Below are positions 18,373-27,955 of a DNA stretch of 32,741 bases, in pieces. Under the pieces are notes generated by a model, which ran no database searches, was not told where the DNA came from, and saw only the letters and a list, made by a program, of their open reading frames with translations. The translations under genes were made by a program, and so were the position numbers. Position 1 is the stretch's first letter; each line of letters starts with the position of its first letter. The DNA is from Ruminococcus sp. (GTDB lineage Bacteria > Bacillota > Clostridia > Oscillospirales > Acutalibacteraceae): contig JAFLSM010000026.1 in assembly GCA_022510955.1 (NCBI GenBank), positions 1 to 32,741 on the forward strand, in the 5' to 3' direction.

Positions 18373-21300
18373 ATGCAGGGTGCAAGGTTTATTCTTAATA
18401 CTCGTTATTTTTCAATAGTGAAACCGGGAGAGCAGACAAGTGAATATAAGCTGTCAAAGGAACATGTAAAAAAATTAGTGCAATACGCAGGTACAAGAGA
18501 AACCGTTGCACTTGAATTAAAACCTGAAAATGCAAATTTAACAGCAACTCTTAAGCAACAAGAAACAATAGATGAAATGCTAAAAGAACTTCAAAACGGC
18601 GATGAAAACGAAGGCAAGGAAACATTTGAATATAAGGATTATTTGAAAGCTCCGACAAGAGAAAATGCGTCGGAGCTTATTTCTCGCCTTTCAGAAATAA
18701 TCCTTTACGGCAATAATGTAAAAAGTATTAATGAAGTAGCAAACCTTGTTGATTATGCCGGAAATCGTCCCGGTGTAGTAAGAATTGGTGAACATGGCCT
18801 ATTTTCATCTTTTCCGAATGTTGACCTCGACAAAGCTGCGGAAGAAATATCATCACACGAGGGAAACATTTGGACACACATATTATCCCTGAGACGAGAA
18901 GATGCAGACAAACTTGGTTATGACAGTCAAGCACCTTGGCGTAATTTGGTAATGTCACACATTGATGATATTGCAAAAGCTCACGATATTAAGGTCGAAA
19001 ACTTGCGGTGGTATGCTGCTATGCACAACACAGGACATCACCCTCACATACACTTATTTGTTTACTCGGCTGACCATATTAATAATGAAGGTTTTTTCAA
19101 TGAAAAGAAAAATAAAAGTATATCTAATTTAAAATCAGCTTTTGCAAATGACATATTTAAAGATGACCCATATTTTACTTATGCAAAAGAGCAAAAAACA
19201 GAGTATAGAAACACATTAAGCAAGCAATCCGAAAAACTGCTTAATGAACTGTTGTACGGTGAGAACTCCGGTTTTTCAGACGATAAAGTTGAACTGCTCA
19301 CAAATAAAATGAATGAACTGGCAGATTTATTACCTTCAAAAGGTAAAATAAAATACGGCTTTTTGCCTGCAAAGCAAAAAGCACTTGTTAATGAAATACA
19401 AAAAATTTTTGTATATGATAACCCGATACTTTCACAGTTATATCAAAATTGGTGCGCAGAGCAGAATAACATTGTTAAGCTCTATATCAATGAACCTGAA
19501 TTTGATTATCCTATTGAAAGCAACACAACTTTTTCTATGATAAAAAACGATATAATCAATGCTGCAAAAGGCTTAAGAGACGGTACATCTAAAAATACCG
19601 ACTTTGAGTATGTAGCAAAGAATAATAATACACCTCAGGAAAAAGTGGTAGAGTTGGATATTACAAAAACTACTGATATTCCCCTAAAACAAGAACCACA
19701 AGAAAAAACAGATGAAAGTGCTATAAAAAAAGAATTTGATGTTATACGTTGGGGAGAAAATTATATTAATCATCATTATGGCTTTGATAAAGATTATCTT
19801 CCTCAAGGCAAACAAAAATATTATACGATGAATGAAATGCTAAAGGATTATCCTGAATTAATCTATTATTCCGAAGATCCAAAGGTATATACTCCGGAGC
19901 ATAAAAATTTAAACCTTATATATAAATTTGATGATGAACAAATACAGAAATTCAAATCTTTACGAATATTAGCTAATAATTTTGATACAAGAAACAGTGA
20001 AATTTGCAGAAAACTTGCTGATTGTTACAGATATGGCAACGGTTGCAATAAAGATATGTCAGAAGCTTTATTATGGTATGGTATTGCAGTTGATGAATTT
20101 GAAGATAGTATGTCAGCTTATCGCTTGGCAGAATTATATTACTATGGGGCTGATGGCATTGAAATAGACACTAATCTATCAAATTATTATTTTAAAACTG
20201 CCTATATACAATTTAGAGATGAAATCAAGAATTCACAATATTTTAACGCACTTGAAAATAATAGCGAAAATCTTGATTATTATGATAAAGTAAGCAGAGA
20301 AGATGCCTACAAAGAATATTTAATTGGCCGTATGTATATGAACGGACATGGTATTGAACAAGACTATGATAAAGCTTATTACAGTTTTAAATTATCTGCT
20401 ACAAATGGCTATTCTCACGCAAATTATTATATCGGTAATATGTATTATTACGGATTGGGATTTGAACAATCTTTTGAGAAGGCCGCAGAATATTATTATC
20501 GTGCTCATGAAAATAAAGATATGTACGCAACATATAGGCTCGCAAAAATGTATCTTAAGGGAGAAGGTGTATCAGTTGACCTGCAAAAAGCGGAAGAATT
20601 ATTGCTTAAATGCAGTGACAGAGTAGTTTTAGCAAACTATGACCTTGCACGAATTTATGAAGAAAATTCAAATATTTTCAATGTGTCTGACGAAACAATA
20701 CAAAAGCATTATAAAACAGCTCTTGATGGTCTTCTTGAGCAAGAACAGGACAAACATGACCCATTCACAGAAATGCGTATCGGAAGTATGTATCTTAATG
20801 GCAAGGGAACAGATAAAAATATTGAAAATGCAATTAGTTGGTTCGATAAAGCCGCCCTATCCGGCAATCCTGATGCAGCATATCAGCTTGCCTACATATA
20901 TACGAGTAAAAAATATGATGTACATGATACTGAAAAAGCAACTGAATATTATAAAATTGCGATTGAAGGCTATGAAAATGCAGAGAACGATAATGAAAAT
21001 TCAACTGCTGAGTACCGCTTAGGCAATATGTATTTAAGATCTTTAGGTACAGAACAGAATATTGACAAAGCTATATCCTGGTTCAGTAGGTCAATGCAGA
21101 ATGGCAATGCTGATGCAGCTTATAGAATTGCACAGATTTTCTCTTCAGAAGAGTATGGTTTCTTTGATAATGAGAAGTCCATCATCTTTTATAAATACGC
21201 AGCGGATCTTGGCCACGCCTATGCTAATTACTATTTAGGTAAACAAGAATTTGAAAATAACAATATCAAAGCCTCCATAGACTATTTTAAAAGGGCAACA

Positions 21301-22020
21301 GACGGTAACATTTCTCATGCTTGGTATAAACTTGGTCAGATATATTCAAGTGAAGAATTAGGCTTTTTTGACGGAGCAAAGGCTCAAGACTGTTATGCAA
21401 ATGCTCTCAAGCAGTATATTTCTGATTATACAAACAATCCTGATGACTTCACTGCATACAGAATTGCAAGTATGTATATGCATGGTCAAGGAACAGTTGT
21501 AAATATACCTGATGCAATTTCTTGGTTTGAAAAATCATATAATTTTGGAAATCCTGATGCTGCATATCAGTTAGGTAATATTTATCATTCTGATAATTAC
21601 GGATTTAAGAATTACAACATTGCATATCAATACTACAATTTCGCCTTAAATTCATATATGGCGGAATTTAACAAATCCCCTACTGACGGTAATATTGCAA
21701 TGCGAATCGGAACCATGTACCATTACGGACTTGGCGTTGAGCGTGATATTGAGAAAGCATTATCTTGGTACAGAAAAGCTGTTGAACTTGGCAATTTAAA
21801 AGCTCAAGAAAAAATTGATAATGCCCTGAATGACAAATCTTTATCAGCTATGAGTATTGCACAAACAGCTTGTCATTTTGGTAAGATTATAAACACCGAA
21901 ACACAAGCTGCGGCAAAACAGCATTACGCTTCAGACCATAAACTAAAGCGAAACGAAAAATTACATAAAATCGCAGCAGGTCATGCTGTAAGTGATAACG
22001 AACAAGGTTTTGATTATTGA
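18373..22020 (+). CDS. MobP-type relaxase with C-terminal SEL1-like repeats
   Basis: Relaxase motif NTGHHPHIHLFVYSADH; many copies of (A)xYxLGxMYxxGxGvexdxxKAxxWfxKA. Confidence 0.88.
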   Translation: MQGARFILNTRYFSIVKPGEQTSEYKLSKEHVKKLVQYAGTRETVALELKPENANLTATLKQQETIDEMLKELQNGDENEGKETFEYKDYLKAPTRENASELISRLSEIILYGNNVKSINEVANLVDYAGNRPGVVRIGEHGLFSSFPNVDLDKAAEEISSHEGNIWTHILSLRREDADKLGYDSQAPWRNLVMSHIDDIAKAHDIKVENLRWYAAMHNTGHHPHIHLFVYSADHINNEGFFNEKKNKSISNLKSAFANDIFKDDPYFTYAKEQKTEYRNTLSKQSEKLLNELLYGENSGFSDDKVELLTNKMNELADLLPSKGKIKYGFLPAKQKALVNEIQKIFVYDNPILSQLYQNWCAEQNNIVKLYINEPEFDYPIESNTTFSMIKNDIINAAKGLRDGTSKNTDFEYVAKNNNTPQEKVVELDITKTTDIPLKQEPQEKTDESAIKKEFDVIRWGENYINHHYGFDKDYLPQGKQKYYTMNEMLKDYPELIYYSEDPKVYTPEHKNLNLIYKFDDEQIQKFKSLRILANNFDTRNSEICRKLADCYRYGNGCNKDMSEALLWYGIAVDEFEDSMSAYRLAELYYYGADGIEIDTNLSNYYFKTAYIQFRDEIKNSQYFNALENNSENLDYYDKVSREDAYKEYLIGRMYMNGHGIEQDYDKAYYSFKLSATNGYSHANYYIGNMYYYGLGFEQSFEKAAEYYYRAHENKDMYATYRLAKMYLKGEGVSVDLQKAEELLLKCSDRVVLANYDLARIYEENSNIFNVSDETIQKHYKTALDGLLEQEQDKHDPFTEMRIGSMYLNGKGTDKNIENAISWFDKAALSGNPDAAYQLAYIYTSKKYDVHDTEKATEYYKIAIEGYENAENDNENSTAEYRLGNMYLRSLGTEQNIDKAISWFSRSMQNGNADAAYRIAQIFSSEEYGFFDNEKSIIFYKYAADLGHAYANYYLGKQEFENNNIKASIDYFKRATDGNISHAWYKLGQIYSSEELGFFDGAKAQDCYANALKQYISDYTNNPDDFTAYRIASMYMHGQGTVVNIPDAISWFEKSYNFGNPDAAYQLGNIYHSDNYGFKNYNIAYQYYNFALNSYMAEFNKSPTDGNIAMRIGTMYHYGLGVERDIEKALSWYRKAVELGNLKAQEKIDNALNDKSLSAMSIAQTACHFGKIINTETQAAAKQHYASDHKLKRNEKLHKIAAGHAVSDNEQGFDY

Positions 22021-22056
22021 TAAGTGTCCCTCGGAGGGACAGGAAAGGAATGAGAA

Positions 22057-22980
22057 ATGTCGAGATTCATACCGTTTACAGAAGAAGAATTGTATGTTGC
22101 CAATCATAGAAACATAAAAGAAGTCTTGGAGGGACTTGGCCAAAGCGTTGCAAAGTCCGGTACAGAATATTTGTGGGTTGAGCATAACAGCCTCAAATTT
22201 AGAGGTCATGTATGGTATCAACATTCAACAGGTGACAAAGGAACAACCGTTACGTTACTTATTAACTTTTTTAATTATTCCTTTCAGGATGCAGTCATAT
22301 ATTTGCTTGATGGCAAATATATGGCTACAAGAAACAGCACTCCGATGCAAATTTCAAAAATACCTACTCCCTACCATCCAAAAGCAAAAGTTGTACTTCC
22401 ACAAAAACATACTGATAATAAAAGGCTTATCTGCTATCTCTGTAATACTCGAGGGATAAATATATCTGTGGTTCAGTACTTTATAAAATGCAATATGATT
22501 TATGAAGAATCTGAACATCATAATATTGTTTTTGTAGGCAAGGATAAAAAAGGAGTCATAAAATATGCCGGATTAAAAGGTACTCTCACAGATAAGCCAT
22601 TCAAAGGAGAACTCAAAAATAGCGACAAAAGATATTGCTTCAAACACATAGGTACTTCAGATACTTTATATGTGTTTGAGGCTTTTATTGATTTGTTTAG
22701 CTATATCACGCTTTTTCATCTTGATATAGATTGGCACAAATTTAATTATATTGCCCTTGGTGGTTTATATTACGACATTTTACTTAATTTTTTAAAGGCA
22801 TATCCCCATGTAAAGACAGTCATTATTTGCACCGATAACGACTATCAGAGAAAAACCAATAAGGGACAGGAGTATGCAACGCTTACACAGAAAAAACTTT
22901 TAAAGCAAGGTTACAACGCCAAAATACATACACCGATAAAAAAAGATTGGAATGAAGTTTTAAAGGAGAATATAAAATGA
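22057..22980 (+). CDS. DUF3991/Toprim-type primase-like protein
   Basis: LKFRGHVWYQHSTGDKGTTVTLLINF; DTLYVFEAFIDLFSY; VIICTDNDYQRKTNKGQEYA Toprim-like. Confidence 0.75.
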   Translation: MSRFIPFTEEELYVANHRNIKEVLEGLGQSVAKSGTEYLWVEHNSLKFRGHVWYQHSTGDKGTTVTLLINFFNYSFQDAVIYLLDGKYMATRNSTPMQISKIPTPYHPKAKVVLPQKHTDNKRLICYLCNTRGINISVVQYFIKCNMIYEESEHHNIVFVGKDKKGVIKYAGLKGTLTDKPFKGELKNSDKRYCFKHIGTSDTLYVFEAFIDLFSYITLFHLDIDWHKFNYIALGGLYYDILLNFLKAYPHVKTVIICTDNDYQRKTNKGQEYATLTQKKLLKQGYNAKIHTPIKKDWNEVLKENIK

Positions 22981-24743
22981 ACATAGGTTTATTTATTGTA
23001 GTTGGAGTATTTATAGTTATTTGTTTTGTTATATATTTAATATCTAACAGAGCAGGAAATCTTAATAATATAAAAAGTACTGTTGTTGGTGACGGACAGT
23101 ATGGAGATGCAAAATGGGCAACAAACAAAGAATTACACAGCAAGATGAAGTTTGTTCTTTATGAACCGGAAAAATGGCGCAAAGGGCAAAATTTACCGCA
23201 ATATGAAGGTATTATACTCGGAACGGAAAGACACGGTAGTAAGCTTTATGCAATGGTTGATACAGATGATAACCACACAATGTTTGTAGCTGCACCTTCA
23301 GGCGGTAAAACAACTTCTATTGAATACCCAAACATTGAATACTCGGCAGCAGTTGGTTCGCCTATTTTTGTGACTGATACAAAGGGTGACCCATCACAAA
23401 AGTACGGCCGAATATTGCAAGAAAAATACAACATGACTACATATGTTATCGATATGCGTAATCCCTCAAGCTCTGACAGTTACAACTTGCTGACCTTAAC
23501 TAATAAATATATTGACCTATATAACAGCACCGGAAACATTGAGTACAAAGGCAGAGCTGAAATGTATGCCAAAAATGTCGGCAAGTCTGTTATTAATCTT
23601 GATAACGCAAGCGATCACGCCGGAACAAATAAATACTTCTACACCTGCGCTGAAGCGGTGGTCGCCGCAATAACATACCTTGTGTCGGAATTGTGTAATA
23701 AGAATCAAAGGCACATTGTTTCAGTTTTCAAAATTATAAGGCAGATTATTGAAATCGACCCGGAAACTGTTGGAAAAAAAGGTGTAATACCTCAGCCATA
23801 TCTTATGAAGCTTTATCATATGCTCCCGGAAAATCATATATCAAAAGATTTATTATCGTCTGCTGCTTATGCAGGTGATTTAAAAACAATCGGCAGTATT
23901 CTCTCAACGGCAACATCTCAAATGCTCTCTTTCATTGACAGTGAAATGGAGCAGCTGCTCTGCTTTGATGACGGTGTAGACATTGAAAAATTTGTAGAAG
24001 GTAAAACAGCTATATTCTTTATATTTGATGAAAGCTCTAATACCAAGAATTTTATATCTTCTCTGCTCATCAGACAAACCTATAATGAATTACTGAAAGC
24101 TTCAGAGCGATACCCAGATAATCGACTACCTCACAGAGTGCAATACTTTCTTGATGAATTTGGCACATTCACATCTATTGAAGGCGTTAATCAGTTCTTC
24201 TCGGCAGGTCGTTCACGAAACATTATGTCAAATCCATTCCTTCAGTCTTTATCCCAACTTGATGAAAAATACGGAGAAAAAACAGCAAGAACAATTAAAT
24301 CTTGTTGCCAAAATATTATGTTCGGTTGGCAAGCTCCGCTTTCGGATGATGCTAAAAAGTTTTCAGATGTTCTCAGTACACAAACAGTTCGTGGTGGTTC
24401 TATTTCCAATCGCTCTAATGGCTCAAACAATACATCCTCTACTACCTACCAAATGGTAAAGAAACCTCTAATGTCGCCGAACGCTATTAAAGAGATGAAA
24501 AAGGGTGAATGGGTTCTGATGAAAACAGGTCAGAATCCTACTAAAGTCAGCCTTCCGCCTCGTGAGGTATGGGGAATTAAATTTGATGATAACAATCCGT
24601 ACAAGATTGCTTCCAAATCTGCAAGAGAAGTCAGCTATGCTAACAGAACGCAGTTATTTTCAGCTATACAAAGTAAATACAGATATGTATCTTCAGCTGC
24701 TCCTGCTGCTGTTAGTCAGGGAAACCTTGAAGAATATATGTAA
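22977..24743 (+). CDS. VirD4/TraG-family type IV coupling protein
   Basis: Walker A VAAPSGGKTTSIEYPN; VTDTKGDPSQKYG; RVQYFLDEFGTF. Confidence 0.93.
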   Translation: MNIGLFIVVGVFIVICFVIYLISNRAGNLNNIKSTVVGDGQYGDAKWATNKELHSKMKFVLYEPEKWRKGQNLPQYEGIILGTERHGSKLYAMVDTDDNHTMFVAAPSGGKTTSIEYPNIEYSAAVGSPIFVTDTKGDPSQKYGRILQEKYNMTTYVIDMRNPSSSDSYNLLTLTNKYIDLYNSTGNIEYKGRAEMYAKNVGKSVINLDNASDHAGTNKYFYTCAEAVVAAITYLVSELCNKNQRHIVSVFKIIRQIIEIDPETVGKKGVIPQPYLMKLYHMLPENHISKDLLSSAAYAGDLKTIGSILSTATSQMLSFIDSEMEQLLCFDDGVDIEKFVEGKTAIFFIFDESSNTKNFISSLLIRQTYNELLKASERYPDNRLPHRVQYFLDEFGTFTSIEGVNQFFSAGRSRNIMSNPFLQSLSQLDEKYGEKTARTIKSCCQNIMFGWQAPLSDDAKKFSDVLSTQTVRGGSISNRSNGSNNTSSTTYQMVKKPLMSPNAIKEMKKGEWVLMKTGQNPTKVSLPPREVWGIKFDDNNPYKIASKSAREVSYANRTQLFSAIQSKYRYVSSAAPAAVSQGNLEEYM

Positions 24744-24749
24744 CACATC

Positions 24750-24782
24750 AAACTTGCTGCACAACAGCAAGTTTTTTTATTT
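24750..24782 (+). terminator. Intrinsic terminator after virD4-like gene
   Basis: AAACTTGCTG-cacaa-CAGCAAGTTTTTTTATTTTTT. Confidence 0.85.
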
Positions 24783-24864
24783 TTTCTGATAGCTTGTGTT
24801 GGCCAGAAAAAATAAAAAAGCTTGTTATACACAGCTTTTTAGGAAAAATGAAAGGAAACATATT

Positions 24865-26139
24865 ATGAAAAGGGAAATTGAAAATATACTTGAAATAGAA
24901 GGCGTTAATGCCAAGGGATACGGAATAATATCTCAAGCTGTTATGTTTGATGTTGATATACCTATACAAAGCAAGGCAATCTATGCCTATTTTGTGTCCT
25001 ACACAGGCTCAGGAAGGACAATCTTTCCAAAAAGGGAAACTATCCTTTCTGATTTAAAAATGTCTAAAAACGCTTATTATAAGCATTTAAAGCCATTGCT
25101 TGATAATGGATACATAAAAATAAGCAAAGCAAAGGGATATAAGAATAAAAATGTCTACACCATTTGTAACAATCCGGCCAAAGTCAAATGTTTTGCCGCA
25201 GTTTCTTCTTCTGAACAAGATAGTCAACTGTCACTTGATGGAATAAACGCCAACGGATTTGGTTTTATTCCAAAGCTCATAATGCAGGACACAAGATTAT
25301 CAATTAAAGCTAAAGGGTTAATTGCGTTCTTCTATTCCCTCGTTCAAGCCGGATGCAGAGCTTATCCGCACAGGTCAACCATATGTACTTTTCTGCAAAT
25401 CTCAAAGGAAGTTTATTATAATGCACTGAATCAGCTTATTGAATATAACTACATAACTGTAAAACAACGACACAACAAAAACGGAAGATTTTCAGTTAAT
25501 GATTATATTCTTAACAGCAATCCGTGTCAGGAAAATAAAGACATTAAGAAAACTAAGGAAAATACTGACAAATCACCGTGTTCGGAAAATTGCGACATTA
25601 CAGATAGTGGCTTAAACAGTAAGATTTCACCGTGTCAGGAAAATGAGGACATTATAAAAAACAACCGTGTCGGAGAAAATAAGACATTACCGTGTCAGGA
25701 AAATTGTGACAATAATAACAGTACCAGTAATAACAGTATATTTTCTATAACTCCATCTATTCAAGAAGTTAGTTATATACCATACACTCAAAGTTATGAT
25801 GAGATTAGGAATACGATTTACAACCTAACAAGGTTTAGTGAATACTCAAACAAAAATGATGAATTTTCAAGGAAATATTGTAAAACAATCAAAGTGCTTA
25901 TTGAAATGCTTTGTGAAAAAGAAAAATCTTTATACAACAAACAACTTGTCAGCACCGACAAGCTGTTTGACTATCTTAACGATTGCATAACAGAGGACAT
26001 AGACGGATTATCTCTGCGTGATGTAATAATGCAAACTGTTTGGCACTATGATTTATGTGCTGAAAAGTATAATATTAAGCAACCTACACAATATCTGAAA
26101 TCGCTTTTATGGGATGAAGTTTACAATTTTGGTTTATAA
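24865..26139 (+). CDS. RepA_N-like replication initiator / winged-helix protein
   Basis: GAAAGGAA RBS; two similar wHTH-like halves (EGVNAKGYGIISQAVMFD... and DGINANGFGFIPKLIMQD...); PCQENxDI repeats. Confidence 0.7.
   Translation: MKREIENILEIEGVNAKGYGIISQAVMFDVDIPIQSKAIYAYFVSYTGSGRTIFPKRETILSDLKMSKNAYYKHLKPLLDNGYIKISKAKGYKNKNVYTICNNPAKVKCFAAVSSSEQDSQLSLDGINANGFGFIPKLIMQDTRLSIKAKGLIAFFYSLVQAGCRAYPHRSTICTFLQISKEVYYNALNQLIEYNYITVKQRHNKNGRFSVNDYILNSNPCQENKDIKKTKENTDKSPCSENCDITDSGLNSKISPCQENEDIIKNNRVGENKTLPCQENCDNNNSTSNNSIFSITPSIQEVSYIPYTQSYDEIRNTIYNLTRFSEYSNKNDEFSRKYCKTIKVLIEMLCEKEKSLYNKQLVSTDKLFDYLNDCITEDIDGLSLRDVIMQTVWHYDLCAEKYNIKQPTQYLKSLLWDEVYNFGL
25522..25714 (+). repeat. Five 25-bp direct repeats (putative iterons) inside rep gene
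   Basis: Starts 25522, 25576, 25630, 25665, 25690; consensus CCGTGTCAGGAAAATNNNGACATTA. Confidence 0.9.
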
Positions 26140-26299
26140 GTCAATAATATATTTTTTTGTCAAATTTTATCTTGTAAAACATCACAATATTACTTTCAAT
26201 ATTCTTGAAACCTCACTATTTATCAGCAAAAAATCAAAAAGCAATATAAAAGATAATATTATGCTTTCAGCAAATAATATTACTTTTAATATTGCCAAC

Positions 26300-26426
26300 T
26301 TTGTCGGCACTGCCGACAAATGTAACTGAAATAATATTGCTCGCAATATTATTTCTTTATCCTGCAAATTTATATCCCTCTTTCGGCGTGGTAAAATTTC
26401 GAGATTATCGAAAATGCGTTCGATAA
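26300..26426 (+). other. Candidate oriT
   Basis: IRs at 26300-26320 (TTTGTCGGC/GCCGACAAA), 26328-26355 (GAAATAATATTGC/GCAATATTATTTC), then TTTATCCTG|C (putative nic 26364/26365), then TTATCGAA/TTCGATAA at 26405-26426. Confidence 0.6.
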
Positions 26427-26439
26427 AATAGCATAAAGA

Positions 26440-26482
26440 AAAAGGAAGTCAGAGTATCAAAAACAATGACTTCCTTTTCGTT
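26440..26482. terminator. Hairpin, probable bidirectional terminator
   Basis: AAAAGGAAGTCA...TGACTTCCTTTT, 12-bp stem. Confidence 0.6.
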
Positions 26483-26595
26483 TCAAGTGTCCATCCGAGG
26501 GACACTTGAAGTTAATGTAAATTAATCAAAGGTTAAAACTAAATCATCTTTGATATGCGTACAACGGTTACTTCTCTCCCACTTTTGAAGAAATC

Positions 26596-26688
26596 TTGAT
26601 ACGGTATCAAAATGCTGAACCACAATCAGAGTGCAGCACAACGCCCGTATAGCAGAGAAAAAAGAATTATCTGTCCCTCCGAGGGACA
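26596..26688 (+). repeat. Variable-hairpin/conserved-core element, copy A
   Basis: Hairpin TTGATAC-G-GTATCAA then CAATCAG...CAACGCCCGTATAGCAGAGAAAAAAGAATTATC plus palindrome. Confidence 0.75.
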
Positions 26689-26745
26689 CTTACATTAAGT
26701 CTTGGTAACAGTAAACAACAACAGCTCACACATTCTTGAAATAAA

Positions 26746-26840
26746 GTTGCTATCGTTTCAAAACGTGGTAACTCAATCAAGGTACAGAGCAACGCCCATA
26801 TAGCAGAGAAAAAAAGAATTATCTGTCCCTCCGAGGGACA
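26746..26840 (+). repeat. Variable-hairpin/conserved-core element, copy B
   Basis: Hairpin GTTGCTATCGTTT/AAACGTGGTAAC then CAATCAAGGTACAGAGCAACGCCCATATAGCAGAGAAAAAAAGAATTATC plus palindrome. Confidence 0.8.
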
Positions 26841-26894
26841 TTTAAATAAAAAAGGCTGTGTTATCGGCTTGACGGACAGAAAGGATTTGATTAT

Positions 26895-27386
26895 ATGTTA
26901 AACAGAGTTATTCTAATGGGAAGGCTTGTAGCTGACCCGGAACTAAAGACAACAGGAACAGGTATAAGCGTGACAAGCTTCAGAATTGCAGTCGAACGCA
27001 GTTATGTAAAAACAGGCGAAGAACGTAAAGCAGACTTCTTTGACATTGTTTGTTGGAGAAATTCAGCAGAATTTGTTTGCCGTTACTTCAGTAAAGGTTC
27101 AATGATTGCTATTGATGGACAACTTCAGAGCCGTACATATCAGGCAAAAGACGGAACAAGCCGTTATGTTGTCGAAGTTGTTGCAGATAGCGTTTCATTC
27201 ACAGGTGAACGTCGTGAAAACGCAGGCGGATATGGTAATCAGTCCTACGGCGGACAATCCTATAATGACAACCAGTCTTACCAAGCTGCTCCACAGGCAC
27301 AGATACCGGATGCTCCTGCCTCATATCAAAGTAATTCAAATACTAATTTTCAGGATATGCCATATGATGATGATTTACCTTTTTAA
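26895..27386 (+). CDS. ssb: Single-stranded DNA-binding protein
   Basis: MLNRVILMGRLVADPELKTTGTGISVTSFRIAVER...; acidic tail DMPYDDDLPF. Confidence 0.97.
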   Translation: MLNRVILMGRLVADPELKTTGTGISVTSFRIAVERSYVKTGEERKADFFDIVCWRNSAEFVCRYFSKGSMIAIDGQLQSRTYQAKDGTSRYVVEVVADSVSFTGERRENAGGYGNQSYGGQSYNDNQSYQAAPQAQIPDAPASYQSNSNTNFQDMPYDDDLPF

Positions 27387-27395
27387 ATTTTTTCG

Positions 27396-27454
27396 CAAGT
27401 GTCCCTCCGAGGGACACTTGTTGTTTTTTCTCTTAACTGTCCCCCGGAGGAACA
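27396..27454 (+). repeat. Palindrome doublet downstream of ssb
   Basis: CAAGTGTCCCTCCGAGGGACACTTGTTGTTTTTTC (terminator-like) plus TGTCCCCCGGAGGAACA; conserved doublet also at 30377-30434. Confidence 0.85.
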
Positions 27455-27491
27455 CATAATAAAAAATAGATTAATTTTAAGGAGAGTAAAT

Positions 27492-27800
27492 ATGTATTTT
27501 TTATTTCAAAAACCAATCGCTGATGCAATTAAAGAAAAGTTTAATATTGATATAAACAACGATGAATATAAAAACACAATTTTCAGCGTTGACAGTGTTC
27601 AAACTGAAGAACCTGATAAATTACCCTTTGACAAAACATATAAGGGTGACATAATGATTTTCAAAAATGATGAACCAAAATATGTTTTATACTATATTCT
27701 TGAAAGTCATGAAAACATACCGAAACAATCTACTTGTACTCTCGTAATAAACGAACCTGTACAAGCTTCTATAAGAACACTTGCTACATTTTTTAAATAA
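27492..27800 (+). CDS. Hypothetical protein, 102 aa
   Basis: AAGGAGAG RBS, ATG 27492; longer ORF-track start reads through the palindrome. Confidence 0.55.
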   Translation: MYFLFQKPIADAIKEKFNIDINNDEYKNTIFSVDSVQTEEPDKLPFDKTYKGDIMIFKNDEPKYVLYYILESHENIPKQSTCTLVINEPVQASIRTLATFFK

Positions 27801-27908
27801 CCTTCGGATGAGTACTTATTGTTTTAAATAACTGTCCCACGGAGGGACACATAATTTTTACAAGAAATAACTATTTCAAAATTAAATTAATACACAACAT
27901 CAAAAAAT

Positions 27909-27946
27909 AATCCCCGAAGTAGTCGCAGAAGGTTGCTTCGGGGATT
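27909..27946. terminator. Bidirectional terminator
   Basis: AATCCCCGAAG...CTTCGGGGATT, 11-bp stem, T-rich on both sides. Confidence 0.8.
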
Positions 27947-27955
27947 TTATATTTA

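Noticed and set aside
26405-26426. dif/XerCD-like recombination site
   Set aside because: 8-bp arms with 6-bp spacer look superficially similar but sequence does not match a known dif core, and the oriT context explains it better.
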